Of a stretch of DNA of 64,000 nucleotides, positions 25,352-34,835 are shown piece after piece (positions within the stretch are counted from its first letter, which is position 1; every line of letters begins with the position of its first letter). This stretch comes from Salisediminibacterium halotolerans (GTDB taxonomy: Bacteria > Bacillota > Bacilli > Bacillales > Salisediminibacteriaceae), in contig NZ_RKQQ01000001.1 in the NCBI RefSeq assembly GCF_003814815.1, positions 248,001-312,000 on the forward strand, given 5' to 3'. The position numbers and the translations under genes are program-made. Under the pieces are notes generated by a model that searched no databases, was not told where the DNA came from, and saw only the letters and a program-made list of their open reading frames with translations.

Positions 25352-26104
25352 TTATAAATCTTGCTCTATTTTTTCCGTGTAATGACGAAACAACGTTTCA
25401 ACAGCAATATAAAACGGAACAAACGAGACAATTTCCGCTCCTTGTTTCGACTGTGCCGGGGTGCTGGCAGCGTAAAGCGTATACGGCGACATTTGCGCTA
25501 AATGATTGTTTTTTAAGTTCGTAATCGAGATAAACGGAATCCCGCGCGCATTAAGCTGCTTGGCTTGCGGCAACAGAGCCGGGGTATCACCAGAAAGCGA
25601 GAGAATAATGACGACATCTTCCGCATCGATTGCCGGAAATATCGTTTCAAATTCGACGCTGTCGTGAATCACCGTCACAAACGTATGGACGATCGCAAAC
25701 AAACGCTGCGCCTCTTTCGCACAGGACAGCTGTGCTGTCCCGCTGGCATAAATGAATATGCGTTTGGCATCCGCCAACTGCTGGACAATCGGCTTAAAAT
25801 CGACGGTCGCTAAATGTTTGATCGTTGCCGCCGTATCGGATTCCAGCCGTTGAATATGACCTGGTTCGACCTTTCCCTGTGTTTCTTCCCATTTAAGAAA
25901 AACCCGAAATTCGCTGTAACCGGAAAATCCGAGTTTTTTCGTTAAGCGGTGAACCGACGACCTCGACGCATGGCAGGCTTCAGCTAATTCGTTTATCCCC
26001 ATATGACCGCTGCGCTCTTTATTGTTAAGGACGTACTTTAACACGTGCATATCATTTTCATTCAACCGATCGTAATATTCGTTAATCAATTCCTCCAGTT
26101 TCAC
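25352..26104 (-). CDS. glvR: MurR/RpiR-family regulator of the maltose operon
   Basis: 250 residues from the GTG at 26104, behind AAAGGGGTGGTCGAT; a longer frame starts inside that site. The N-terminal HTH (~20-75, GINELAEACHASRSSVHRLTKKLGF) is of RpiR type. The C-terminal SIS domain (~110-245), with FIYASGTAQ and ILSLSGDTPALL, senses a phosphosugar. GlvR in B. subtilis activates the maltose-6-phosphate genes, and here the gene is divergent from glvC-glvA. The name rests on context and family. No clear terminator was seen. Confidence 0.82.
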   Translation of the reverse strand: MKLEELINEYYDRLNENDMHVLKYVLNNKERSGHMGINELAEACHASRSSVHRLTKKLGFSGYSEFRVFLKWEETQGKVEPGHIQRLESDTAATIKHLATVDFKPIVQQLADAKRIFIYASGTAQLSCAKEAQRLFAIVHTFVTVIHDSVEFETIFPAIDAEDVVIILSLSGDTPALLPQAKQLNARGIPFISITNLKNNHLAQMSPYTLYAASTPAQSKQGAEIVSFVPFYIAVETLFRHYTEKIEQDL

Positions 26105-26228
26105 ATCGACCACCCCTTTAACGTTTAAGCTCACTGTTGTTCATTGTATCACGAATGTTCGGAAATTTTCCCGCGAATTGAAACAATATCCGGATGTTTC
26201 CACCTCTTCCCTCAGTGCTCTCAAGCCA

Positions 26229-26257
26229 TTGTATCCGCTTTCTTTTAAAGATATAGT
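26229..26257 (+). promoter_or_regulatory. promoter of glvC-glvA
   Basis: TTGTAT (26229-26234), 17-base spacer, TATAGT (26252-26257), about 60 bases before the glvC start. Confidence 0.55.
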
Positions 26258-26270
26258 TACAAGTGTAAAC
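26256..26270 (+). promoter_or_regulatory. dyad operator overlapping the glv promoter
   Basis: GTTACA-AG-TGTAAAC is a near-perfect inverted repeat touching the -10 and start point, a good candidate for GlvR binding. Confidence 0.45.
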
Positions 26271-26284
26271 AGTAAACGCATACA
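26271..26284 (+). promoter_or_regulatory. weak CcpA (cre)-like site
   Basis: AGTAAACGCATACA matches 11 of 14 positions of the cre consensus TGAAARCGYTWWCW. It lies just after the probable start point, where CcpA would repress. Confidence 0.3.
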
Positions 26285-26315
26285 AAAATTCTAACTATGA
26301 AAGTGGTGAGTGTTC

Positions 26316-27932
26316 ATGAATTCGATTCGCAGGTTCGGCAGTGCGATGATTGTTCCGGTTTTATTATTTCCTTTCTTCGGTATCGTCGTCGGACTCGCTA
26401 CACTATTTAAAAATGAACAAATCATGGGCGGCTTGGCCGACCCGGACAGTCTTTGGTATCAAGTATGGACGTTGATTGAAAACACCGGTTGGACTGTTTT
26501 CACGCATATGGAATTGGTCTTCTTAATTGGACTGCCGATTTCCTTAGCGAAGAAAGCTTCCGGCCGTGCGGTTCTCTCCGCAGTGATGGCTTACTTGATG
26601 TTTAACACGTACATCAACTCGATTATGGAGATGTGGGGACCGGCATTTAACATTGATGCTGATGCAGAACTCGATGCCGGAACCGGCTTAACGGCGATTG
26701 CCGGAATCGAGACGCTCGACACTAATATTTTAGGCGCGATTGTCATCTCCGGAATAACGATTTGGCTGCACAATCGTTACTATGATAAGAAACTTCCCGA
26801 TTCGTTAGGGATTTTCCAAGGCGGCCCGTTTGTCGTTATGCTTTCCTTCTTTGTCATGCTGCCGCTGGCCTTTTTCACCGCTTGGTTCTGGCCGATGGTG
26901 CAAGACGGCATTGCTGCTTTGCAAGGATTTATGATCGCATCAGGTTCGCTCGGTGTATGGCTTTTCCACTTCCTTGAGAGAATCTTGATCCCGACCGGGT
27001 TGCATCACTTTATTTACACACCGTTCCAATTCGGTCCGGCAGTGGTCAATGACGGCATCACCGCCACATGGGTCAGTCAACTCGGCGAATTAGCTGCAAC
27101 CGACGGTTCCATGGCAGATGAATGGGACGGCGGCGGTTTCCTCCTGCAAGGAAACATTAAGATGTTCGGTTCGATCGGAATTGCGTTAGCAATGTACAGC
27201 TGTGCGAAACCAGAAAAGAAGAAAACAGTCGGCGCACTGTTGCTCGCTGCTACCTTAACAGCTGTCGTAGCCGGCATCACAGAGCCGCTTGAATTCACGT
27301 TCTTGTTCATTGCTCCGGCACTCTTTGCACTCCACGCTGCACTCGGTGCAACAATGGTAACGATTCAAAACGCATTCGGCCTCGTCGGTAACCAAGGCGG
27401 CGGTTTGATCGAAATCGCGACAACGAACTGGATTCCGCTTGGCGCGGCCCATTGGGAAGTGTATTTGGCTCAAATTGTCGTTGGTGTTCTTTTCACCGTC
27501 ATATACTTCTATCTCTTCCGCTTCTTGATCTTGAAATTCGATTTTGCCCTGCCAGGGCGTGAAAAAGATGATAACGGCGGAGAAACAAAGCTTTACACGA
27601 AAGAAGATTATAAAGCAAGCAAGCAGGGAAGTGCTTCCGGACAAGCAGCCCAACAATACGACAGCGAATACGACCAGCGCGGATCGGCCTTTTTAGAAGG
27701 ACTCGGCGGCGCCGGCAACATCCAAGATATCACCAACTGTGCGACGCGTTTGCGCGTCACCGTGCACGATCCGGAAAAAGTCCAAGATGATGCGTACTTC
27801 AAAGAGCACGGACAGGCACACGGACTCGTGAAAAACGGTCAAAGCATTCAAGTCATTGTCGGCTTATCTGTTCCGCAAGTGCGGGATTCCATCGAAGGCT
27901 TTATCGATGACTACGAAAACAATCAAAAATAA
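26316..27932 (+). CDS. glvC: PTS alpha-glucoside (maltose) transporter, EIICB
   Basis: 538 residues from the ATG at 26316. The EIIC membrane domain spans ~1-410 with about ten segments and the substrate-binding region around AGITEPLEFTFLF. A linker leads to EIIB (~450-538), whose phosphorylated C475 lies in ITNCATRLRVTV. There is no EIIA, as in B. subtilis MalP/GlvC, so a general EIIA-Glc must phosphorylate it. It imports maltose or related alpha-glucosides as 6-phosphates, which the next gene hydrolyses. The intergenic gap to glvA is 21 bases. Confidence 0.93.
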   Translation: MNSIRRFGSAMIVPVLLFPFFGIVVGLATLFKNEQIMGGLADPDSLWYQVWTLIENTGWTVFTHMELVFLIGLPISLAKKASGRAVLSAVMAYLMFNTYINSIMEMWGPAFNIDADAELDAGTGLTAIAGIETLDTNILGAIVISGITIWLHNRYYDKKLPDSLGIFQGGPFVVMLSFFVMLPLAFFTAWFWPMVQDGIAALQGFMIASGSLGVWLFHFLERILIPTGLHHFIYTPFQFGPAVVNDGITATWVSQLGELAATDGSMADEWDGGGFLLQGNIKMFGSIGIALAMYSCAKPEKKKTVGALLLAATLTAVVAGITEPLEFTFLFIAPALFALHAALGATMVTIQNAFGLVGNQGGGLIEIATTNWIPLGAAHWEVYLAQIVVGVLFTVIYFYLFRFLILKFDFALPGREKDDNGGETKLYTKEDYKASKQGSASGQAAQQYDSEYDQRGSAFLEGLGGAGNIQDITNCATRLRVTVHDPEKVQDDAYFKEHGQAHGLVKNGQSIQVIVGLSVPQVRDSIEGFIDDYENNQK

Positions 27933-27938
27933 TTATAA

Positions 27939-29279
<1,341 letters not shown>

Positions 29280-29290
29280 ATTCGTTACCA

Positions 29291-29330
29291 AACCGTCCCG
29301 GTGATCCCTCTGATCCGGGACGGTTTTTTG
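29291..29330 (+). terminator. terminator of glvC-glvA
   Basis: Stem AACCGTCCCGG/CCGGGACGGTT followed by TTTTTTG. Confidence 0.85.
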
Positions 29331-29354
29331 CTTCGATCAAACAGACAAAAACAA

Positions 29355-29383
29355 ACCGTCAGGCATAGCTCTGACGGTTTCAG
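29355..29383. terminator. distal copy of the duplicated hairpin with T-tract
   Basis: Stem ACCGTCAG/CTGACGGT. Leftward it is followed by TTTGTTTTTG, so it is a working terminator for leftward transcription. It differs at only about 4 of 29 positions from the hairpin at 29644-29672 on the other side of the repeat. Confidence 0.65.
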
Positions 29384-29385
29384 AG

Positions 29386-29636
29386 TGTTGACAAAGTCAT
29401 GACATCGATCGATGTCATATTAAAAGGAACGGATGACTACGCATCGTCCTTCTTTGAATCGAGTGTATTCATAATAAAGGAAGCCGTCTATCCACTCCTC
29501 CGACGCCTCCGGGAAAGCAAGAGACGAAGATCCGGATTCCGCGGACTCAGGCCGCCGAATACTAGCTGAGTCCTTGCCCGGGGCAAGCGGAGGTTAGTGG
29601 ATGCCTGGCTTACGTCAAAATAATAATTTGTCTACA
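29386..29636 (+). mobile_element. structured terminator-associated repeat, copy 2
   Basis: 251 bp with termini TGTTGACAAA (29386-29395) and TGTAGACAAA (complement of 29627-29636). It has the same interior order as copy 1 in opposite orientation: ATCGATCGATGTCAT, GGATGACTACGCATCGTCC, the CCACT/AGTGG closing stem, the imperfect central GGATTCCGCGG hairpin and CTTGCCCGGGGCAAG. It lacks the extra module of copy 1. Diverged copies of one hairpin flank it on both sides. No protein is encoded. Confidence 0.75.
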
Positions 29637-29676
29637 AGCTGAGACCGTCAGGCATAACCCTGACGGTCTCAGCTTG
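29637..29676 (-). terminator. proximal hairpin after the ABC ATPase gene
   Basis: Perfect 17-bp stem (AAGCTGAGACCGTCAGG and its complement) around CATAAC. It lies 8 bases past the leftward ABC ATPase stop. Leftward it runs into TTGTAGACAAA, the repeat end, with no T-tract. Confidence 0.7.
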
Positions 29677-29684
29677 TCATTTAT

Positions 29685-30767
29685 TTATGATTTAACCGGG
29701 AGATCTTCCGGAATGATATGCACGCGGTCAGGAAAACCCAGTCCTACCTTATCACCGCGCCGGTGAATCTTTGCACTGAGAGGGTTGAGCGCATCAATAT
29801 AGAGCGGTTCACCAAACAGATCTACGTGATAGCGGACACTGTTTCCATGATAAACAGCTTTTTTAACTTCTGCTTGATAAGGACTATCTTCATCCACGGT
29901 GATCATTTCCGGACGCAAGAGCACCGTCCCTTTTTTTCCCTTCCAATCTCCGCCGATATTTAACGGAAATGTCAGTTCAGGGCTTACATCTGATTGAAAC
30001 ACAATCCCATCTTCCTTGCCGGTAAAAGATCCTTCAATCAAATTGGCGTGCCCGACAAACTCAGCGACGAATTCATTTTCCGGATGCTGGTAGACGGCTG
30101 GAGGGGCATCGAGCTGTTGAACTTCTCCGTCTTTTAAAACGAGAACACGGTCGGAAATACTTAGCGCTTCCTCCTGATCATGGGTGACAAAAACGATTGT
30201 TAAATTCAATTCCTCTTTTAAACGCCGGATTTCATCGCGCATTATCAGACGAAGATTAGCATCCAAGTTTGAAAGGGGTTCATCAAGCAAAAGCACTTTC
30301 GGCTTTAATACAAGACAACGGGCGATCGCAACTCGTTGCTGCTGTCCGCCGCTCAATTCACTCGGCTTTCTCGCTTCATATCCGTCAAGCTGCACTTGTT
30401 TCAATGCGTCTTTAATTAAACTGTCCCGTTCTTCGGCGGGCACATCTTTTTTTAATTTCAGCCCGTAAGCGACATTGTCATATACACTCATGTGCGGAAA
30501 TAGGGCGTAGTTTTGAAATACCATCCCTGTTGTCCGTTTTTCCGGCGGAAGCTGATCGATGGTTTCTCCATCAAGGATCACCGCTCCTTCTGTCTGTTCG
30601 TGGAACCCTCCGATCACGCGTAAAAGCGTCGTTTTTCCGCTTCCGCTCGGGCCGATAAATGTAATCAACTCCCCTTCTTCGACATCCAGTGAAATATTTT
30701 TCAACACATGCTCTTCACCGAAAAACTTCTCTATCCCCTGCAAACGCAGAATTGCTTGCTCGCTCAA
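29685..30767 (-). CDS. ABC importer ATPase (iron/phosphonate/spermidine type)
   Basis: 360 residues starting at TTG 30767, eight bases behind AAGGAGG. Walker A GPSGSGKTT, signature LSGGQQQR, Walker B VLLLDEPLSNLD and switch HDQEEAL are intact, and a TOBE-like domain fills ~235-355. It belongs to the PotA/FbpC/PhnT group of importer ATPases. With the fused permease and binding protein just upstream it makes a complete import system. It is the last gene of the unit and is followed by a hairpin and repeat copy 2. Confidence 0.92.
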   Translation of the reverse strand: MSEQAILRLQGIEKFFGEEHVLKNISLDVEEGELITFIGPSGSGKTTLLRVIGGFHEQTEGAVILDGETIDQLPPEKRTTGMVFQNYALFPHMSVYDNVAYGLKLKKDVPAEERDSLIKDALKQVQLDGYEARKPSELSGGQQQRVAIARCLVLKPKVLLLDEPLSNLDANLRLIMRDEIRRLKEELNLTIVFVTHDQEEALSISDRVLVLKDGEVQQLDAPPAVYQHPENEFVAEFVGHANLIEGSFTGKEDGIVFQSDVSPELTFPLNIGGDWKGKKGTVLLRPEMITVDEDSPYQAEVKKAVYHGNSVRYHVDLFGEPLYIDALNPLSAKIHRRGDKVGLGFPDRVHIIPEDLPVKS

Positions 30768-30783
30768 AGATGACGCCTCCTTT

Positions 30784-32454
30784 TTACAACTTAGAGTTAA
30801 TACTCCATTTTCGCTCCATCAATTTCAATAAGCCCATACAGCAGATAACAATAACGATCAGAATAAACGACATGGCCGAAGCGCGGCCGACAGCTGCTTG
30901 ATCGGCTAAATTTAAAATATACGGGGCCGCCAGATTCGTTCCCGGCGAAATAATGAAAATAACGGAACTGACTGAAACCATCGCTGTCATAAACGTATAC
31001 ACAAATCCGGCCATAAATGCCGGTGTTAACAGCGGCACGACTATACGTCCGAATGTTTTATACGGTCCTGCTCCGAGATCTTGTGATGCTTGTTCAAGCG
31101 AAGGATCGATTTGCTGCATTTTACTGATCCCCGCTTCAAGACCGACCCCGACTTTTCGAAATGCCATATTCATGACAAGCAAAAAGATCGTACCTGTTAA
31201 ATAAAACGGCGCCCCGTTAAAAATCAGGACGTAACCGATCCCCATCACCGTTCCCGGGACGGCGAGCCCGAATAGAGCGGTAAATTCCATCAGTTTTTTC
31301 ATCGGCACATTTTTACGCGCCGTCATATACCCTTGTAAAATCCCGATGCCTGAAGCAATTAACGCCGCAAAAAATGACACAACGACACTGTTCCACAGAA
31401 AGTCAAAACCGGACTGATCGGCGAAGTGATCGAGGGTAAAGGTGTTATTAACACCGATAATCTGCACAAATGCGCTAAGGACAACCATAATAAACATCAC
31501 GACGATAAATAAAGCGACAAGCGTGCTGATTCCAAACATCAGTCTTTTCATCCGCGGATTCAGCGGGTTGTTTGCTCCGCCCGATTGACTCGTAGCCGTG
31601 TCATGCCCTTTCAGCAAATACGTTTGAAATAAAAAGACCAGCAAACTCGGAATAATTAAAAATACGCCGAGGACGGCCGCCATCTCCAAGTTTTGCTGAC
31701 CGGTTACAAGTAAAAACGCATCCGAAGCCAAGAAGTTTTCGCCGCCGCCGATAATCAGCGGGTTAGAAAAGTCAGCAAGCGCCATCACAAAAACGATCAA
31801 TCCTGCTTTTAAAATCGCTGTTCCTGCCAGCGGCAGCGTAATTTTACCAAGCGTCCGCCCTTGGCCGGCACCAAGATCTTGCGAGGCTTGTTCAACACTG
31901 GGATTGATATTGCGCATTGAACTTTCAATCATCATATAAGCGACTGGAAAATAACCGAGAACCTGCGCAATAACTACACCCCAGAACCCGTAAATACTGA
32001 TCTCGAGACCTGTCACATCATTAAACACCTGTGTCACAACCCCGCGCCGACCGAATAAGATAATCAGTGACAACGAGAAAATAAACGGCGGTGCAACGAG
32101 AGGCAATAAACCGATCCCGCGATACACCGAGGAAAGCCATGTTGACGTCCGTGTCACATAAAGAGCAAACGGGATACTCAAACAGACGATCACAAATGTT
32201 GAAATACTTGCAGCAGCGATACTGTTAAACAATGACTGCAAATAGTTTGCATGTGTGAAAAACCGTTCATAATGCTCCAGGGTGAATGCTCCCGCGCCGA
32301 TACCAAAACTCTGCAGTAAAACAGCAAGCACAGGCGCTAAAATAAATAGAAATAGGAGGGCGGCAATCCCCCAGGTTGCCGCCAAAAATCCTTTTTCAAC
32401 TCGTTCTTTCTTTTTTGCGGGGGAGTTCACAGAACCCGCTGTGTTATCACTCAT
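30784..32454 (-). CDS. ABC importer permease with two fused membrane domains
   Basis: 556 residues from the ATG at 32454 (AGGTGG upstream); a GTG three codons earlier has worse spacing. Twelve or so membrane segments form two homologous halves, each with an EAA-type loop: VEQASQDLGAGQGRTLGKITLPL near 200 and LEQASQDLGAGPYKTFGRIVVPL near 475. Fused permeases of this size are typical of Fe3+ (FbpB) and 2-aminoethylphosphonate (PhnU/V-like) importers. It starts 32 bases after the binding-protein gene. The substrate is undecided. Confidence 0.92.
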   Translation of the reverse strand: MSDNTAGSVNSPAKKKERVEKGFLAATWGIAALLFLFILAPVLAVLLQSFGIGAGAFTLEHYERFFTHANYLQSLFNSIAAASISTFVIVCLSIPFALYVTRTSTWLSSVYRGIGLLPLVAPPFIFSLSLIILFGRRGVVTQVFNDVTGLEISIYGFWGVVIAQVLGYFPVAYMMIESSMRNINPSVEQASQDLGAGQGRTLGKITLPLAGTAILKAGLIVFVMALADFSNPLIIGGGENFLASDAFLLVTGQQNLEMAAVLGVFLIIPSLLVFLFQTYLLKGHDTATSQSGGANNPLNPRMKRLMFGISTLVALFIVVMFIMVVLSAFVQIIGVNNTFTLDHFADQSGFDFLWNSVVVSFFAALIASGIGILQGYMTARKNVPMKKLMEFTALFGLAVPGTVMGIGYVLIFNGAPFYLTGTIFLLVMNMAFRKVGVGLEAGISKMQQIDPSLEQASQDLGAGPYKTFGRIVVPLLTPAFMAGFVYTFMTAMVSVSSVIFIISPGTNLAAPYILNLADQAAVGRASAMSFILIVIVICCMGLLKLMERKWSINSKL

Positions 32455-32486
32455 GATTGCCACCTGCTTTCTTTACATACATCTGC

Positions 32487-33467
32487 TTAGTCAAAACGCT
32501 CCTGCCATTCATCCATAATCCGCTCGCGGTTTTCCGAAGCCCACACGGCATCATAATCGATCAAATTCGGCTCAAAATCGATCGTTCCGTCAACATCAGG
32601 TTTTGTAACCATCGAACGGTGCTCAGCAGCTAACTCCATCCCTGCGTCACTGCCGATATAATCAATAACGGTTTCAGCAGCTTCTTGATTTTCTGCCCCT
32701 TCAAAAATCCAAGCTACATCCAAGTCATAGCCGACGCCTTCTTCAGGAATAACGATATCGATTGGGTAACCTTCATCTATCCGATCAAAGATCGCTTGAT
32801 CCCATGTGATGCCGATGGCGTATTCACCTTGTGCCGCCATTTGCGCCGGCGCTGAACCGGACTGCGAATATTGACCGACGTTGTCGTCAAGTTCATCCAA
32901 ATACTCCCACGCTTCTTCTTCACCCATTTCTTGCATCAAGGTCGATACGAAGAGAAATGCTGTTCCTGACGTTCCTGGGTCCGGCAGGGCGATTTCCCCT
33001 TCGTACTGCGGATCCAACAGATCATCCCATGATTCCGGAACATCCATATCGTTTTCTTCCAATAATTCTTCATTTACAGCCAAAGCGTTAAACCAGTACG
33101 ACCACCCGTACCAGCGTCCTTCCGGATCAACAAACTCATCCGGGACATCTTCCCATTCCGGCGAATCGTACGATGCGAGCATATCCTCTTCATTCTCGGC
33201 AACGAGCGCAAAGCTGTGGAGCATTCCCCACATCATGTCTGCATTAACATCAGGATGCTCGGCATCAATCCGGCTCCAAGCTTCTTCACTCGACATCCGC
33301 AGCACTTCGGTTTCCACACCGGTCGCCTCTTCTACTCCGGACGCAAACGCCTGCATTTCATCTTCATCGTTATGTGTGTACATCGTGACAGTTTCATTTT
33401 CTCCCCCGCATGCCGTTAAAACGGCAGCTGCGGAAACAGCTGTTAAACTTAAGATTGATTTTTTCAT
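32487..33467 (-). CDS. ABC importer substrate-binding lipoprotein (AfuA/PhnS-like)
   Basis: 326 residues with lipobox VLTAC. Type 2 periplasmic-binding fold: TVTMYTHNDEDEMQAF, then MMWGMLHSFALVAE and the hinge block PDPGTSGTAFLFVSTL, which binds anionic groups in this family, and QSGSAPAQMAAQGEYAIGI. It is close in layout to Fe3+ and to 2-aminoethylphosphonate or phosphoglycerate binding proteins. Iron-binding paired tyrosines are not obvious, which favours an organic anion (inference). The surface is strongly acidic. Confidence 0.85.
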   Translation of the reverse strand: MKKSILSLTAVSAAAVLTACGGENETVTMYTHNDEDEMQAFASGVEEATGVETEVLRMSSEEAWSRIDAEHPDVNADMMWGMLHSFALVAENEEDMLASYDSPEWEDVPDEFVDPEGRWYGWSYWFNALAVNEELLEENDMDVPESWDDLLDPQYEGEIALPDPGTSGTAFLFVSTLMQEMGEEEAWEYLDELDDNVGQYSQSGSAPAQMAAQGEYAIGITWDQAIFDRIDEGYPIDIVIPEEGVGYDLDVAWIFEGAENQEAAETVIDYIGSDAGMELAAEHRSMVTKPDVDGTIDFEPNLIDYDAVWASENRERIMDEWQERFD

Positions 33468-33482
33468 TTGTATTTACCCCTT

Positions 33483-34220
33483 TCATGATTTACAAGTTAA
33501 TTCGTGATAAGAAGAAACGGTAAAATCCGCTTCTGTTAAATGCGCCGCTGAATCAGCATATGTAACGATCCCGACGGTTGAGCACATCCTCCCTCTTCGG
33601 CCGACGATCATATCTGAATTGGTGTCGCCGATCATCATCGTCTCTTCCAAACGAACATCTAAACGTTCAGCCGCAAGTTTCACCATATCCGGGTACGGCT
33701 TCGTGCGCTTCACCTCATCAGCTCCGATAACCGTGTCAAAGCAGCGATCGATGCCAAGTTTTTGTAAATGAGCTGCAGCTGTTTTCGAATCATCCGCAGT
33801 AACGACAGCCGTTTTAACACCGGAATTTTTTAATGAGCGCAAAAATTCATGCGCTCCCTCGACCGGCTGCAAATTTCGAAGGTGATCAGCCGTTTCATCG
33901 AGATGATCCATTCGTTCGATCACTTCATGAAAAGCGCGGTGCCAAGGTTTGCCGTGAACATAAAGCACATTCGCCAAAATAGAACGGACATCTTGCATGC
34001 TCCCGATTGCCAGCGGGCCTTCCGGGTCGACCGTGCCGTTCGCCAGCGAGATGCCGAGCGATTTCTCCGCATCGTTCCCGCTCATTTGATCAGGGAAGAC
34101 CGTCATTAAATGTTGAGCCCACGGAAGCCATATCGATGAAAAATCGATCAGTGTCCCGTCTTTATCAAAAAAGACGGCCTGCACCGGGATCCTCCTGCCA
34201 TTAATCTGAACCGTTGCCAT
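33483..34220 (-). CDS. HAD-family phosphatase linked to the importer
   Basis: 245 residues from the ATG at 34220, behind AAAAGGAGGGTATCA; an ATG seven codons upstream would place the ribosome site inside the gene. HAD motifs: FFDKDGTLID (nucleophile and acid Asp), VVTADDS, KRTKPYPD with the motif III lysine, and MIGDTNSDM. An alpha-helical cap lies between motifs I and II, as in phosphoglycolate or phosphonoacetaldehyde-type enzymes. As first gene of the import operon it probably dephosphorylates the imported compound, pointing to a phosphorylated or phosphonate substrate. Confidence 0.85.
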   Translation of the reverse strand: MATVQINGRRIPVQAVFFDKDGTLIDFSSIWLPWAQHLMTVFPDQMSGNDAEKSLGISLANGTVDPEGPLAIGSMQDVRSILANVLYVHGKPWHRAFHEVIERMDHLDETADHLRNLQPVEGAHEFLRSLKNSGVKTAVVTADDSKTAAAHLQKLGIDRCFDTVIGADEVKRTKPYPDMVKLAAERLDVRLEETMMIGDTNSDMIVGRRGRMCSTVGIVTYADSAAHLTEADFTVSSYHELTCKS

Positions 34221-34300
34221 TGATACCCTCCTTTTCCGCATCGTGTTAAGTAAATATAAAATATAAAAAATTTATTTAACAACAACGAACATTCTATTCA

Positions 34301-34314
34301 TTTCCCGCGGGAAA
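34301..34314. promoter_or_regulatory. perfect palindrome, candidate operator
   Basis: TTTCCCGCGGGAAA is a perfect 14-base palindrome 81-94 bases upstream of the HAD gene start. It suits a dimeric regulator. No regulator gene is adjacent. Confidence 0.35.
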
Positions 34315-34751
34315 GTAAAACCGCACAAGCGGCTTTCACACGTGAACAAATGCTCTGACAGAATACTAGCTGTTTATATCTTCCTAACTAACGGCAAGTT
34401 CTTTGCTATATCTCGCCCATTCACAAAATCGAAACATTTTTGAGATTTTTTCATATTCCCTTTCATGCTTTTTGGTGAAGGATAGACTCATTTTTCTTTT
34501 AACATCTGCTCAACCGCTTATCAGACAAGTTTATCTTCGCTCTTCCCCCTAAGAAAAATTTTCAAAAATAAGGCTAAAATCTTATACATTTTCTCATATT
34601 CCATTTATTGTTGATTATTCTGTTGATTTTATTGAACTTCGTTCGTTTAAACAGCGTTATTTCATGAAACGTCCTAAATCTTTTGTTCGATATTGATCAC
34701 GGGCGCTAGTCTTTTAGGTTGACAGTCGTCTGACTTGTCTGACAACGGGAA

Positions 34752-34780
34752 TTGTTTTCTTTGATCAAGAACGTTAAAAT
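34752..34780 (+). promoter_or_regulatory. promoter of the 5'-nucleotidase gene
   Basis: TTGTTT (34752-34757), 17-base spacer, TAAAAT (34775-34780). GTCTGAC repeats just upstream might be a regulator site. Confidence 0.45.
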
Positions 34781-34835
34781 GAAACCGCTCGCAATAATTG
34801 CGGCTGAAACATATACTTAAGGAGGCCATGATGAA

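Larger units (their letters stand above)
34221..34835. other. AT-rich divergent regulatory region
   Basis: 615 bases without a supported gene between the leftward importer operon and the rightward nucleotidase gene. It holds a perfect palindrome near the left side, a CCGC-ACAA-GCGG hairpin next to it, and a promoter for the nucleotidase on the right. Two loosely similar CATATTCC-containing stretches (near 34.45 and 34.59 kb) were also seen. Confidence 0.5.
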
